64,000 bases of DNA from Apodemus sylvaticus. Its lineage: Eukaryota > Chordata > Mammalia > Rodentia > Muridae. The position numbers were made by a program, and so were the translations under genes. The notes beneath the pieces are model-generated. The model saw nothing but the letters and a program-made list of their open reading frames with translations. It was not told the DNA's origin and made no database searches. Location of the stretch: the NCBI RefSeq assembly GCF_947179515.1, contig NC_067472.1, forward strand, positions 166,561,275-166,625,274, given 5' to 3'. Shown one piece after another: positions 46,377 to 56,898 of the stretch (positions are counted from its first letter, which is position 1; every line of letters begins with the position of its first letter).

Positions 46377-47356
46377 TTAAGAACCACTCTCAACACATTC
46401 ATCCTCTTTAGGAATGTCTTGTATGGCTCTTTCCAGACATAGTTTGAGAGTCTTCATCTTGAATCTCCTACAGTGTGTAATGAACCCAACAAGAAAGTAA
46501 ATAATGGGATTGACAGAGCTGTTAATACAGGATAGAAAAATTATTTCATCAAAATTTATGACAGCTCTTAATCCATTGGTCAAGGAGCCAGTAGATCTTA
46601 AAGGGAAGACCAAATATCAGGAAGAATAGCACTGTGAGTGCAATAATCACATACAGCCTGCTCATAGGGATCTACTGCGAGCCACAGAACATCCTAACAA
46701 GTAGAATGAGGCTGGACCCACAGAAAACCACAAATAAAACAATTGTCCATACAGTAATTATGATATCAGTTGTATGACACCAAATAGAGTCACGGTCATG
46801 AAACAGTAAAAAACATGCCTTCCCATCAAGAAACATAAACACCAGGGACAGAGCCCAAGTAATACACAGATGATGACTGATGTATGCCTTGGACATTGAC
46901 AGCAATACCAGATGGGCCACAAGACAGACAGGCAGATAAACAGGATTAGAGTGATTGATGCTAATGGTTGTGAGAATGATCAGGCTTGAAAGATATGGAA
47001 ATGTTGGTACAAAACTTAAAAATGATAGGATGTCATTAGAAATGGAGTCAATGGTGTAAATGATAACAAGAACACAAAATACAAACTGAAAAAGCAGGAA
47101 GAAAATGTCAGGGACAGCAAGGTTGAGGCTATAGACAAATAAGGCATTCCTGTACATATGGAAGTCCAGCAACCATAGAACTATTGGATTTAGTACCATC
47201 CCAAACAGGAAAATGATGAGGGAAAGCAAAATCATGGTTTGAAACTTGATATCACAATCAGAAGTATCATTGTGTTCACTAGATGCTCTGAGGTTACTTT
47301 CCAAAGTTGAGATGCTTAGATCCTTACTTAGGAAATCTCCAATACTGTTACTGGAA
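46377..47356 (-). pseudogene. Mas-related G-protein-coupled receptor (Mrgpr) pseudogene
   Basis: Single-exon rhodopsin-family receptor of the Mrgpr group; functional members sense itch and pain ligands in sensory neurons. Visible segments: TM1 (MILLSLIIFLFGMVLNPIVL), TM2 (LFVYSLNLAVPDIFFLLFQF), TM3 start (LIILTTISI), TM4 (WALSLVFMFLDGKACFLLF), TM5 (ITVWTIVLFVVFCGSSLILL), TM6 (VIIALTVLFFLIFGLPFKIY) and TM7 (FLSCINSSVNPIIYFLVG). Breaks: a 16-bp net insertion after TM3 shifts frame through intracellular loop 2, a later shift restores it before TM4, a TAG follows CGSQ at about 46670, and a frameshift precedes TM7. The usual start position seems to read ATT. A splice-acceptor-like ttattttgttccag precedes it. 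The exact subfamily is undecided. Confidence 0.9.
46935..46956 (+). repeat. 22-bp segment shared with 47449-47470
   Basis: 46935-46956 inside the Mrgpr pseudogene and 47449-47470 just upstream of it are identical in 21 of 22 bases, in the same orientation (core gataaacaggattaga). The gene-internal copy covers the extra bases after TM3 that put loop 2 out of frame. Confidence 0.8.
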
Positions 47357-47373
47357 CAAAATAAACAAAACAC

Positions 47374-47951
47374 ATGAGCACATGCTATGTTCTTTCCAAT
47401 TCAGGAACATCCTGCTAAGTGTTAATTACCGACCTGATTTATAAGGAGGATAAACAGGATTAGAATGATTAAGTCATTTATCTAAACCAGTATTTGTGGA
47501 ACTTTAATTTATATTCAGAATGCATTTATTTGCACAATGTACAGTTTATGTCCTATATGGATATTAGTATAGTTGTGTCTCCAGTATGGACACTCAGTTT
47601 CTCATGTTATATCAAAAAGAGATCTCTGAACCCAACTTCCTTTCTGTCCTAAGGCTGTTTATTCTCTATTGCATGAACTCAGGAACAAGAAGAATGACTT
47701 TCAGCTGCTCTCAATGCTGGCAGGAATACACTATCAAATGGAGAAATATGGAAACCATAAGTGACAGTTATGAAGGAAGTGCTCAGTCCTGCTAAGACCA
47801 GAATTTAAAGAACTAGATGTATAGGCTACAGCAACTCAGTCTCCAATTCAGATTTGAAATTTGAAAGCAGGATAGTCTTTGATGACATCAAGTACTTTTC
47901 TATTGTCTGTTGCTACATCACAAGTGTACATTTCTCTATTGAGTCACAATG
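47374..47951. other. Upstream flank of the Mrgpr pseudogene
   Basis: No repeat recognised. The small open frame at 47586-47795 (+) has no recognisable features. If the gene kept its ancestral structure, an intron would lie here. Confidence 0.4.
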
Positions 47952-47957
47952 AGTAAC

Positions 47958-48348
47958 TGACCCATCTAGCAGATCCAGTTATTCCAGGGTCCTGAAGAGG
48001 TGCTACCTAAGGGTCAAAGGGGGGAGAGAAAGAAGGAAGCCAGGTAAGGGGCGTTCAATTGTCGAGGCTTCGTTTAATGTTCTGGGGTTCACAGGTTTTA
48101 AGCTCTCAGAGGAAGAGCTCTTCTCAAGGCAAGAACAAAGGAGGGAGGGGCAATCTTAGCAGTTTCAGTGGCAAGAGATAAGGGTCCTCAGGTGGATACA
48201 TCTGATGTTTGCATTGTCTGGAGCACCTTGCAGTTATCTCAGAACTTCCTTCCACCTGCAATCATGGGAGAGGCTCTTCTTTGTTTTACTCAGGACCTTT
48301 GCCCTGTCAGACCTCCGGGCCAAAGTGAGGATCTCTAATGGCTTCCCA
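47958..48348 (-). mobile_element. 3' LTR of the ERV provirus
   Basis: 391 bp. On the minus strand it begins TGGGAAGCCATTAGAG and ends GATGGGTCA. It aligns along its length with 54261-54656 and 24743-25138. The small differences from the 5' LTR have accumulated since insertion. Confidence 0.95.
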
Positions 48349-48371
48349 CCATTTCCTCCCTTTCCTTACAT
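48349..48371 (-). promoter_or_regulatory. ERV polypurine tract
   Basis: Directly upstream of the 3' LTR the minus strand reads aaggaaagggaggaaatgg, a purine run. This is the expected plus-strand primer site for reverse transcription. Confidence 0.8.
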
Positions 48372-48775
48372 TAAAAGTGGAAAGGTTTGGGCAGAAATAC
48401 TGGGCAAGGGGGTCAGACTGAAAATGTGTAGCTGTCTCTCGTCTTAGGATCGACCTTTCTTATCCCTCAGCCTTACCCATCGTAGGGTTACATTATCATC
48501 CTCACGGCCCCATGTCTTAGGTTGATCAGGGGATGGAGGAAATTGCCTGTCCTTAAGATGGCTACCTTGGGTCAGCTCCCCCTTCAGACAAGCCCAGGGA
48601 TGAATAATTGGGAGCCAAACAGAGTCTCCCAAAAGGAGCTTATTGAAATTAAGCCTCTCTGCGGCAGGTGCTGTGGTTGTTTCTGCCGAGCCATCTCTTC
48701 TCCCAGGGTCCATCATTTCTCCTGTGTCCAGCCGATAATACTGTACCAAGACATAATTCTTGGGTAGGATAGAGT

Positions 48776-49507
48776 CTATTTGTTATTTAATTGTTGAAAA
48801 GCCCAGGGACCAAAGGAGATTAACAGTAATAACCCTAAGAAGGGTCCTAGAATAGAAGGTAGTAGGGTGGAAAGCCACGGGGACATGTAGGACCATTTTT
48901 TATACCGAGACTCCTGTTGTTCTCGTTCGCTTCTGCGTTTCTCTAGACTCTCTTTTACTCTCCTCAGACTGTCATCTACCAGTCCTGTCTTGTCTACATA
49001 AACACAGCATTCTTCCCTTAAGGCTGCACAAAGTCCTCCCTGTTGAAAGAAGAGCAAATCAAGACCTCTCCTATTCTGTAATACTACTTCTGATAAGGAG
49101 GCAACAGAATCTTTTAAATTGGCTAAACCATCTCTGAGTTCAGCCGGGTCCTCATCAATGGCAGCACTAAGTAAATGATATTGTTGTCGATTCTGTTGAG
49201 AGGTAACAAGTGAGGGGGTGCCTGTGCCTAGAATAACAGCAAGGGTGACAGCCGTAATAGGTTCTCTCTTCCCCTTATGGGGCATCTCAACGTTATCATC
49301 CCAGAAGTTTAAATGGTCTCTTGGCTCATGAATGCTAAGTCTTGGAAGTATTTGTACCAGCAAGCAATAATCGTGACACTGTTTGAATTCAGATATTATA
49401 ATATAGGTAGTCAATCCTGAGGAGCATGCCAAATAGGTATAATTTGGGGCTAGCAAATACTCATAATGATTGTCAATAGTTATGGTATCGCTGCATATCT
49501 TTAACAA
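48776..49507 (-). pseudogene. ERV env, transmembrane (TM) subunit region
   Basis: An open frame of 243 codons ending at 48776. Seen in order: the end of the surface subunit, a hydrophobic alanine/glycine/threonine-rich fusion-peptide-like stretch (about residues 82-96), a heptad-rich helix, the LQNRRGLDLLF block, a C-X6-CC motif (CAALREECC), and a membrane anchor near the C-terminus (LGPFLGLLLLISFG). The LQNRRGLDL block with C-X6-CC marks gammaretrovirus/type-D env. This part is open, but the rest of env is broken. The minus-strand frame at 48444-48749 may include remains of the cytoplasmic tail. Confidence 0.88.
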
Positions 49508-50690
49508 TTGTTGAGGGGGAGCATATGTTCTCCCAGAACGCAGCTTCCTACTCCAGATACCTCTGTGAGGGTGAATCCTAAGAAATTTTCATTTAAACCC
49601 TCAGAATCATTGGTATATGTAAAATTTCCAAAAAGAGCAACACCCTCATAGAATGGAGGAGAGGCCAGAAAAACATATCCAGCATTCCACATATTTTGAT
49701 AAATTAGCCTTCTGTTCCTTAAGGAGCAAAGCAGAGGTAGATGCATTAAGGATGGAAAGAATTACCTGAGATGATAGCACGGGGGATGGTAGGTTGGAAC
49801 AAAGTAGTCAAGGAAGAATTATGTGAAGCCTGTGTGGCTGATGGATTCCTAGACTCTGGGGCTTCTCTGGGTTACAAGGGGGAAAAATTAAGTAATTGAT
49901 GATTAGGGCCAATGGAGGTTTGATGTATATAGGGTAACGTCTTTTCCAACTGCACTTTAAAGGAAAGACATGGGTGTCTGCCTGCTCTATAGGTACATAG
50001 GCCCCACTCAGCTCCTGTGAAACTTCTAAGGCAAATTCTTTCCCTGGCCTGTAAAGGTTATTTGTAAGGTATTATACCAGGACTCACATTGTGGGAAGTA
50101 AGGCATGGGCCCTCCTGAGTGGGTGTTCCCTCGCCACTGGTCGTAGGTTTGGCCTTGTGAAGGGTTATATCTCTTGACCTGAATGAGGTCCCAAGAAAAG
50201 GAGGGATTCTAATAGGTGTCACCTGTGGTCTCACAGCCCCAGGAGGCACAAAAGGAGGTTATTTATCATGGTAACCACATTTCTGTTCTAAGGATCAGTC
50301 TTGGTGGCCTCCAGGGCAGACATAAATAGGTATAACGGCCAAGAAAGATCGGGCCCATTTATTCTGACACCCAGGGACAACTCTATAACCTTCCAGGTTG
50401 TTGACCAGTGTAGTTCGTGGCATGTAGTGGCTGGGGGTACCCCAGGCTATTCCAGCTGCCAGGGCCTATTGGCATAAATCTACAAATAGGGGTTCACAAT
50501 AAGGACATCCCCCAAGTGTGGACGAAGCTTTTACTACATCACCAGCCTCATTACAGACAATCCAAGTGTAGTTGAAGGTCCAGTAGGGTGACATGCTCCA
50601 TTGATCATCAAGGTAGGAGGAGAAGGCACACCCCAACCCAGCGGCAGGCCATTTTCTAAAAAACAAAATTATTTTGTTCTTAGGTGCCAC
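49508..50690 (-). pseudogene. ERV env, surface (SU) subunit remnant
   Basis: The env start appears at 50690 (MAPKNKI), overlapping the end of integrase by about ten bases, as is usual for retroviruses. 74 codons are open to 50466 and include a CPYC pair. Further env-like sequence is at 49501-49746, open for 81 codons. Between 49750 and 50460 the frame is broken repeatedly. No receptor-binding inference is possible. Confidence 0.7.
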
Positions 50691-51470
50691 CCTGGAATTT
50701 GTTATACTGCTTTATCAATCTTTCAGGGAGCCATCTGGCTTCCCCTTCTTTAGAATTATGAATACAGGTGGACCCTTTTCCCCAGATGATAACAGGGTCT
50801 GGCCCCTTCCATCTTCCGGATAGGGGGTCTTTCCCCAGGGCTTGTGCATAATCCATATTTGTTGTGGGATGCCATAGGCAGTCAGCAGTGGAGTGCCCTT
50901 GCTTATCTAGAGTTAAAAAATTTAAAACAAACAGGGCATGGGATAATAGGAGCTTAACATTGCCTTTAAAGGAATAAAGGGTTTCCTGAGCAGTGAGCTT
51001 TAAAAGGGTATTTTTAAGTGTTTGATTGGCATGTTCAACAATCCCTTGACCCTGGGGATTGTAGGGGATGGCTGTAGTATGTTTTATCTGTATTTGAGAA
51101 CAAAATTGCTTAAATTTTTGACTGGTATAATCAGGCCCATTGTCTGTCTTAAGTATTTTGGGTTGGCCAATAACAGTGAGGGTAAATAACATATGAGAAA
51201 TAACATTTTTCGTGGCCTCTCCCATCTGTGCAGAGGCACATAAAAATCCGCTAAAGGTATCAACAGTCGCATGTACAAATTTAAGTTTTCCAAAAGAGGG
51301 AACATGAATAACATCCATTTGCCAAAGTTCTCCGGGGACAAGGCCCCTGGGATTGATTCCCAGATGCGGCTCAGGAAGTAATGTTAGACAATTTTTTTAC
51401 AGCCTTTTATAATTTGTCTAGCCTGTTCCTGAGTTATTTTATATCTAAGTCTTAATGTTTGAGCATTTAC
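50680..51470 (-). pseudogene. ERV integrase, frame broken at N-terminus
   Basis: The catalytic core is open for 212 codons (50680-51318). The three acidic residues are visible: D in VHATVDTFSG, D in KTDNGPDY and E in GIVEHANQTLK. A C-terminal DNA-binding region follows (DPLSGRWKGPDPVIIWGKGS). The N-terminal zinc-binding region, with a histidine pair (SLHHVNAQ) at about 51470, lies in the upstream frame that stops at an A-run near 51386, so a frameshift separates zinc domain and core. Confidence 0.88.
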
Positions 51471-52374
51471 GTGATGAAGGGAATGAGCCATCTGAGCCTC
51501 TCGAAGTGAATCAGTGAGGGAGGCCAATACTACTAAGCGGGTAGCTTTATCAGCCAAATCGTTTCCCTTAGTTAGAGGACCAGGTAGGTTTGTATGGGCC
51601 CTTATGTGCCCTACAAAGAATGGGCTCGTTCGAGCCCTTATGTGCTGTTGTATCTCGAAAAACAACGAGAAGGTTGGTAACGAAGGCTGTATAATGAGGA
51701 CAACTTCAAGAACTTGGAGGGCTCTGACTACATAATGGCTATCCGAATAAAGAATAAAACTCTCATCAATTGTTTTAAATACCTCAAGGGTGCCTCATAA
51801 TTCTACTAATTGAGTAGAGGCGTAGGGCATGTTAATATGAGAGGCCCAATTTCCAATGACAAAGGAAGCCCTTCCATTTTTTGATCCATCTATAAAGACA
51901 GTTAAAACATCCCTTATAGGTTTTAATCGCATAACTTTTGGAAAAACAAAGGGGGTGTTATGGAGAAATTGTATTAGTTTATCTCCTGGTAGGTGGGTAT
52001 CAAACTTCCCTTGATAGCTGGATAATAAAACAGTCCATTCATCATCTCTCTGTTGTAGCCAAGCAAGCTGCTCTTGTGAATAGGGTGAAATAATTATCTC
52101 TGGATAGTGACCAAAATAGCAGACAGCTGTTCTGAGCCTGAGAAATATGGCCTAGCAAACTAGGGAAGGGTAAGTAGGGAGTATTTTAGGGTCAGTGGCT
52201 GGTAGGTGAACCCACATAAATGGCTGTCCACTCTGCCATAGAAGGCCTATTGGTGTAAATGTTGTTGGGAAAATAATTTAAAAAAATATTTTTGGATGGG
52301 TCAAAATATCCTATAAATTGTTGGCTAATAGCCTGCTCCACTAATTTTAAAGAACTTTCAGCCTCCGGGGTCAA
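51384..52374 (-). pseudogene. ERV RT connection and RNase H region
   Basis: Between RT and integrase. The open piece 51384-51665 includes the RNase H end (GHIRAHTNLPGPLTKGNDLA), where the conserved histidine and aspartate of RNase H can be seen, then the integrase zinc region. 52192-52374 is an RT connection piece. Stops lie between these pieces. Confidence 0.75.
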
Positions 52375-53500
52375 AAAAAAAATAAAAGGATCAGCACTGC
52401 CTTTCAGAATATCAAAGAGGGGTTTAAGATCACCAGTGTTCAGCTTAAGATATGGTCTGAGCCAGTTAATGTCACATAAAGTTTTTGAAAATCATTTAAG
52501 GTCTGCAATTGCGATCTTCTGATTGTCAACTTTGGAGAGCAGACAGTAATAGGTCCTAGTTGAAATCCCAGAAACAAGAAGGGAAACTGTGTCTGAATTT
52601 TCTCGGGAGCTATAACAAAGCCTCTCTATTGTAAGGCAAGAACCAATTCTTGGGCTATTTTTGGGGTTTCTGATAGATTGGCTGATGAAACCAGTACATC
52701 ATCCATGTAGTGAATGATATAGGCGATTGGATGGCATATCCTTATTGGATCTATAGTCTGTGCCACATAACGTTGGCACAGGGTAGGACTATTAGCCATT
52801 CCTTGTGGTAATACACACCATTGAAAGTGGGGATTTGGACCTGCATGGTTAGTAATAGGGATAGAAAAGGCAAAACGAGCCCAATCCTCAGGATGAAGGG
52901 GAATGGAGAAAAAGCAGTCTTTTATTTCAATTACTATTTTATGAAAGCCTTTGGGAATAGCTATTTAGGAGGGCAACCCAGGCTGCAGTGCCCTCATGGA
53001 GATCATGATTTTGTTGACCTCTTGGAGATCTTGTAATAACCTCCAGTTGCCATTTTTTCTTTTTTATGACAATATAGGAGTGTTCCATGGGCAGGGGGAG
53101 GGTTCAAGGTGCCCCAGCAATAATTGTTCCTGTACCAACCTTAGGGCAGCCTGAACCTTTTCTTTAGGCATGGACCACTGATCGATCCAGACTGGGTCGT
53201 TTGATTTCCAAGATATTTTATCAGCCTGGGGTGCAGGGGGATTAGCAGTCCTTATGAAAAAAGGTCCGCACCCAAGCCTTTCTTATCTGTATTAGGGGTG
53301 GGAGCCAGGGGTTCTGTTATTCCTTGTTCATATTTACCCAATCCTTTTCCAGGGAGGAACCCCATTTTTAACATTTGATTTGTAATAATTTCGTTAGGAT
53401 TGCACATCATCATCCCCATTTGGGATAGAATATCTCTCCCCCCAAAGTTTAACAGGGAGTCTAGGTACTACAAATGGCCTAACTGTTCCTGTATTCTTTT
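52192..53500 (-). pseudogene. ERV reverse transcriptase region
   Basis: The RT palm motifs are visible on the minus strand: VLPQGM at about 52796-52813 and the catalytic YMDD at 52698-52709, preceded by IIH. The frame around them is open for a good length and meets a TAG near 52628, then further breaks downstream. YMDD is the usual form in beta- and lentiviruses. The fingers region extends upstream to about 53500 with breaks. Confidence 0.85.
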
Positions 53501-53603
53501 CCTTATCCCTCCAAGTTAGAAGCCTTGAACTTTGTAATGTATCTTGTGACTGTCCTATTCACTTTAAATGTGTGACCGTGGCCTCAAGAGTCCAAGCTGA
53601 AGG

Positions 53604-54110
53604 CTAGTGCCTGGAGGAAAGCACTTTTGGGTCGGTCCCAGTATCCAATAGGCCCTGAAACTCTTTGCCATCTAGCCATAGCGTCATCATGGGCCTCTCC
53701 TCGGTCAGCTTCTGAATCCAGTAGATATCAGAAGAACCAGGGGAGGAAGAGCCATGCCCTTCTCTTTTGTGGGGAAAATGTCCTATCAAAGGAAGGGGCA
53801 ACACTTATGCATTGTGTTGTCCAGCTCTGAGTGTTAGTGGGCCCTTAGTGGCAGTGGCAAGAAACTTGATATCTCCTGAATAGTCAGCATCTATTATAGA
53901 AGGGAGTATAATAAGGCCTTGAAGGGAGCTTGAAGCTCATCCAATTATCAAGAAAAACATACCAGAAGGTGGGGGCCCAAACTTTCCAGATTCTATAATA
54001 ACAGTCCCTTCCTCGGGGCTTATAAGCCGGGTGATAGATGAACATAGGTCTAATCCTGTGCTCCTAGGTGTTGCCCTAGATAAGGCATCGGCACTGGTGT
54101 TTCCTCCTGT
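53604..54110 (-). pseudogene. ERV dUTPase-protease region
   Basis: dUTPase: a GLDLCS motif at about 54038-54055, typical of the enzyme's N-terminus, then a stop near 53940, then sequence with YSGDIK. Protease: 53604-53804 contains LLDTGTD, the aspartic protease active-site triad DTG. A dUTPase joined ahead of protease is typical of betaretrovirus-like elements (ERVK group). Stops break both. Confidence 0.82.
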
Positions 54111-54260
54111 ATTTGGGGGTATGCTGTGGACTGAGCGTAAGGGCCCCGATGTGGGGACTTCGGCCTGTTTCTTGGGACCACAGTAAGGGCTTGCCCATGG
54201 GCGTCGGTCCTAGAATGGCATTCGTTAGCTCAGTGTCTGCCTCTTTTTCAGGCGCCACTA
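54111..54260 (-). promoter_or_regulatory. ERV leader with primer-binding site; gag deleted
   Basis: Next to the 5' LTR, after two bases, the minus strand reads tggcgcctgaaaaagagg (54240-54257). It begins with the tggcgcc shared by tRNA-Lys primer sites and then diverges. About 130 bp further the sequence enters dUTPase. A complete gag of roughly 1.5-2 kb should lie here, so the deletion removed nearly all of it. The open frame at 54076-54360 merely runs through the LTR end and this leader. Confidence 0.75.
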
Positions 54261-54656
54261 TGACCCGTCCAGCAGGTCCAGTTATTCTAAGGTTCCTAAG
54301 AGGTGCTAATTGAGGGTCAAAGGGGGCAGAGAAAGAAGGGAGCCAGGCAAGGGGGTTCAATTGTCGAGGCTTCGTTTAATGTTATAGGTTATACAGGTTT
54401 TAAGCTCTCAGAGAAAGAGCTCTTCTCAAGGCAAGAACAAAGGAGGGAGGGGCAATCTTAGCAGTTTCAGCGGGAAGAGATAAGGGTCCTCAGGTGGAGA
54501 CACCTGATGTTTGCATTGTCTGGAGCACCCTGCAGGCAGTTATCTCAGGACTTCCTTCCACCTGCAATCACGGGAGAGGCTCTTCTTTGTTTTACTCAGG
54601 ACCTTTGCCCTGTCAGCCCTCTGAGCCCAAGTGAGGATCTCTAATGGCTTCCTACA
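54261..54656 (-). mobile_element. 5' LTR of the ERV provirus
   Basis: 396 bp, same length as the solo LTR at 24743-25138. On the minus strand it begins TGTAGGAAGCC and ends GGACGGGTCA. It contains an ATTAAA (complement of tttaat near 54377), a possible polyA signal. Confidence 0.95.
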
Positions 54657-54662
54657 AGTAAT

Positions 54663-55129
54663 TGAGAATGTTTCCTGATTTATTATTATTAAAAAGTATA
54701 TATACATGTATATGTATATATGTATATTTACATATAATCATAAGTTATATGTGTTATATTTATTTATAGATAATTTATAGATAATTATTCACAAATGAAT
54801 AAATTAATGACAAATCCCAGAGTAGTTACAAATTTAAATGGAAAGTTTTTGAAAATATTTTAGAGTAAGTACCACAAAATACATACAAGAATGAAAAAAA
54901 TATCATTACTGGTAGTTCTGTCCAAGGAAGACACAGTAGGTTTGAATAAAATTATGCTGAAAGATGGATAATGAAGGAAATTTTCATTCCCTTACACAAG
55001 AATGCTTATTAAGTGACTATACTGATGACCTAAAAGTATTTCAGCCCAGAATTAATTTTTGGTTTTGAGATTAAGTGAATTTCTAACATTCTTGAGGATT
55101 ACAAAACACATTTGGAGAAAAATATAAAA
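54663..55129. other. A+T-rich flank
   Basis: Includes an (AT/ATGTAT) run at about 54697-54790. No coding or repeat assignment otherwise. Confidence 0.5.
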
Positions 55130-56220
55130 AGAAGGAAGAATGTAACAACTTTGAATATCCATGATACAACTCACAAGAAGGCCAAAGTGTTAATGCTTCA
55201 GTCCTACTTAGAAGAGGGAACAAAATAATTATGGCAGGTGGAGTGTGGGAGGGACTTGAGAGGAAGAGGAAAGGGGGAGGGGGAAAGGGGCAGGATCAGG
55301 TTGGTGAGGAGACAGGGGAGATGTTCAGAAGGTTAGGAAATTGAATACAGGTATATAGCAATGGGGGATGGGGAACTGGAAGTAGTCACCAAAAAGTCGG
55401 AGATGCCTGTAAAACAAGAGTCTCCGAAGACCCAATGAGGATGACATTAGCTGAAATATCCAACAAAAGGGAGAGAGAAGCTGCAGAGACCATATCCGGA
55501 GGTTAGGCATGGCCCCCAGTTGAGAAAGGGGACCACCCACCCATCTCAAAAAATTTTAACGCGGAATTGCTCTTATCTAAAGGAAATACAGGGACAAAAT
55601 GTGGAACAGAGACTGAAGGAAAGAACATCCAAAGACTGCTCCACCTGGGGATCCATCACATATGCAGCCAACAAATCCAAACACTATTGCTAATGTCAGA
55701 AATGCTTGTTGACAGAAGCCTGGTATAATTGTCCTCTGAAAGGCTCTGTCAGAGCCTGATCAATACAGACACGGATGCTTGCTGCCAACCATTGGACTGA
55801 ATACTGGGATTCCAATCGAGGAATAGAGGAAGGTCTGAAGGACCTAAAGGGTTTAGTAATCCCATAGGAAGAACAACATTATCAACAACCAGACTCCCTC
55901 CTCCCCCAGCTCTCAAGGACAAAACAGTCAACCAAAGAATACACATGGGGAGATACATGGCTCAGCTGCATATGTAGCAGAGGATGGCCTTATCAGGAAT
56001 CACTGGGTGGGGAGGCCCTTGGTCCTGTGAAAGCTCAATGCCCCAGCATAAGAGAATGGTAGGCCAGTGAAGTGAGAGTGGGTGGGTGGTGGGGGAACCG
56101 CCTCATAGAAGCATGGGGAGGGGAAGGAGATAGGAGGTTTGCAGAGGAGACACTGGGAAGGGGGATAACATTTGAAATGTAAATAGACAAAATAGCCAAT
56201 AAAATTATTAATAACAAAAA
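55130..56220 (+). mobile_element. Old-type L1 3' UTR (+)
   Basis: Noncoding L1 end, similar to 25900-26870: aaaggctctgtcagagcctg compares with gaaaggttctatacagaagc there. It ends with aacatttgaaatgtaaatag and an A-rich tail at about 56200-56240. It is truncated in the 3' UTR or just before it; the exact left edge is unclear. Confidence 0.8.
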
Positions 56221-56324
56221 AGAAAAATAAAAAAGAAAAATGAGTTTGCAGGTAAATACTTTATGTGCCTGTGGGAATCGACTTTGCACAGCCATGGATT
56301 GTTAGACAGATATTTTGTGATACA

Positions 56325-56402
56325 TGCATACACACACACAAACAAACACACACATATGTATATATGTATGTGCATGTATGTATTTATGTATGTATGTATA
56401 AT
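56325..56402 (+). repeat. (CA)n / (TATG)n microsatellite
   Basis: An acacacacacaaacaaacac run followed by atgtatgt-type tetranucleotides to about 56402. Confidence 0.92.
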
Positions 56403-56898
56403 ATGAGGGAGTACCTAGAGACCCAAAATCTGCACAGGTACTGCACATTCCCTTTGTTTCCCCATCATAACTATATGTTCAGACCCTATTGCTCAAGACA
56501 CTATACATACACATTGACTGTCAAAATTATATAGAATAAGCTGGTGCTGATATGAAAGCTTCTTGCCCTGCTGGCTAACTTTCTTAGTTCAAGAAAATGC
56601 TATGAAGGCTCCCACGAGACAAACCATATCTATGGTCTTATTTAGCTATGAATTCTACACTGTATGAGACAAACTTGCCAAGTAAGATATATACCCTTCT
56701 GCAATTATTGCAGTTTAGTTTTGTAGGTAACTAATTGCAGTATAATTGGATTTCAAGCCATAGAATGTAGCATTTACTTAGCATTGGAAATCAGATACAA
56801 AACCCAAAATTGGGGAAATCATATGCACTATAGTGAAACTAAATTCACATTTTGAACTAAATAGACATAACACTTAGATGCTCTCTGAATATTTCTCA

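Larger units (their letters stand above)
47958..54656 (-). mobile_element. ERV provirus (-): beta-type pro-pol, gamma-type env, gag deleted
   Basis: A 6.7-kb provirus with LTRs at 54261-54656 (5') and 47958-48348 (3'), primer-binding site, polypurine tract, and a 6-bp target-site duplication with one mismatch (agtaac at 47952-47957, agtaat at 54657-54662). Gene order on the minus strand is dUTPase/protease, RT, RNase H, integrase, env. Only about 180 bp separate the primer site from dUTPase, so nearly all of gag is gone. Betaretrovirus-like pol with a gammaretrovirus-like env is the arrangement of type-D betaretroviruses. All genes carry stops or frameshifts. Confidence 0.93.

Noticed and set aside
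46672..47373. Calling an intact Mrgpr gene
   Set aside because: An in-frame stop, an internal frameshift pair and a frameshift before TM7 make it a pseudogene.
54076..54360. Possible short gag open frame
   Set aside because: It starts inside the LTR, crosses the primer-binding site and leader, and is out of frame with dUTPase.
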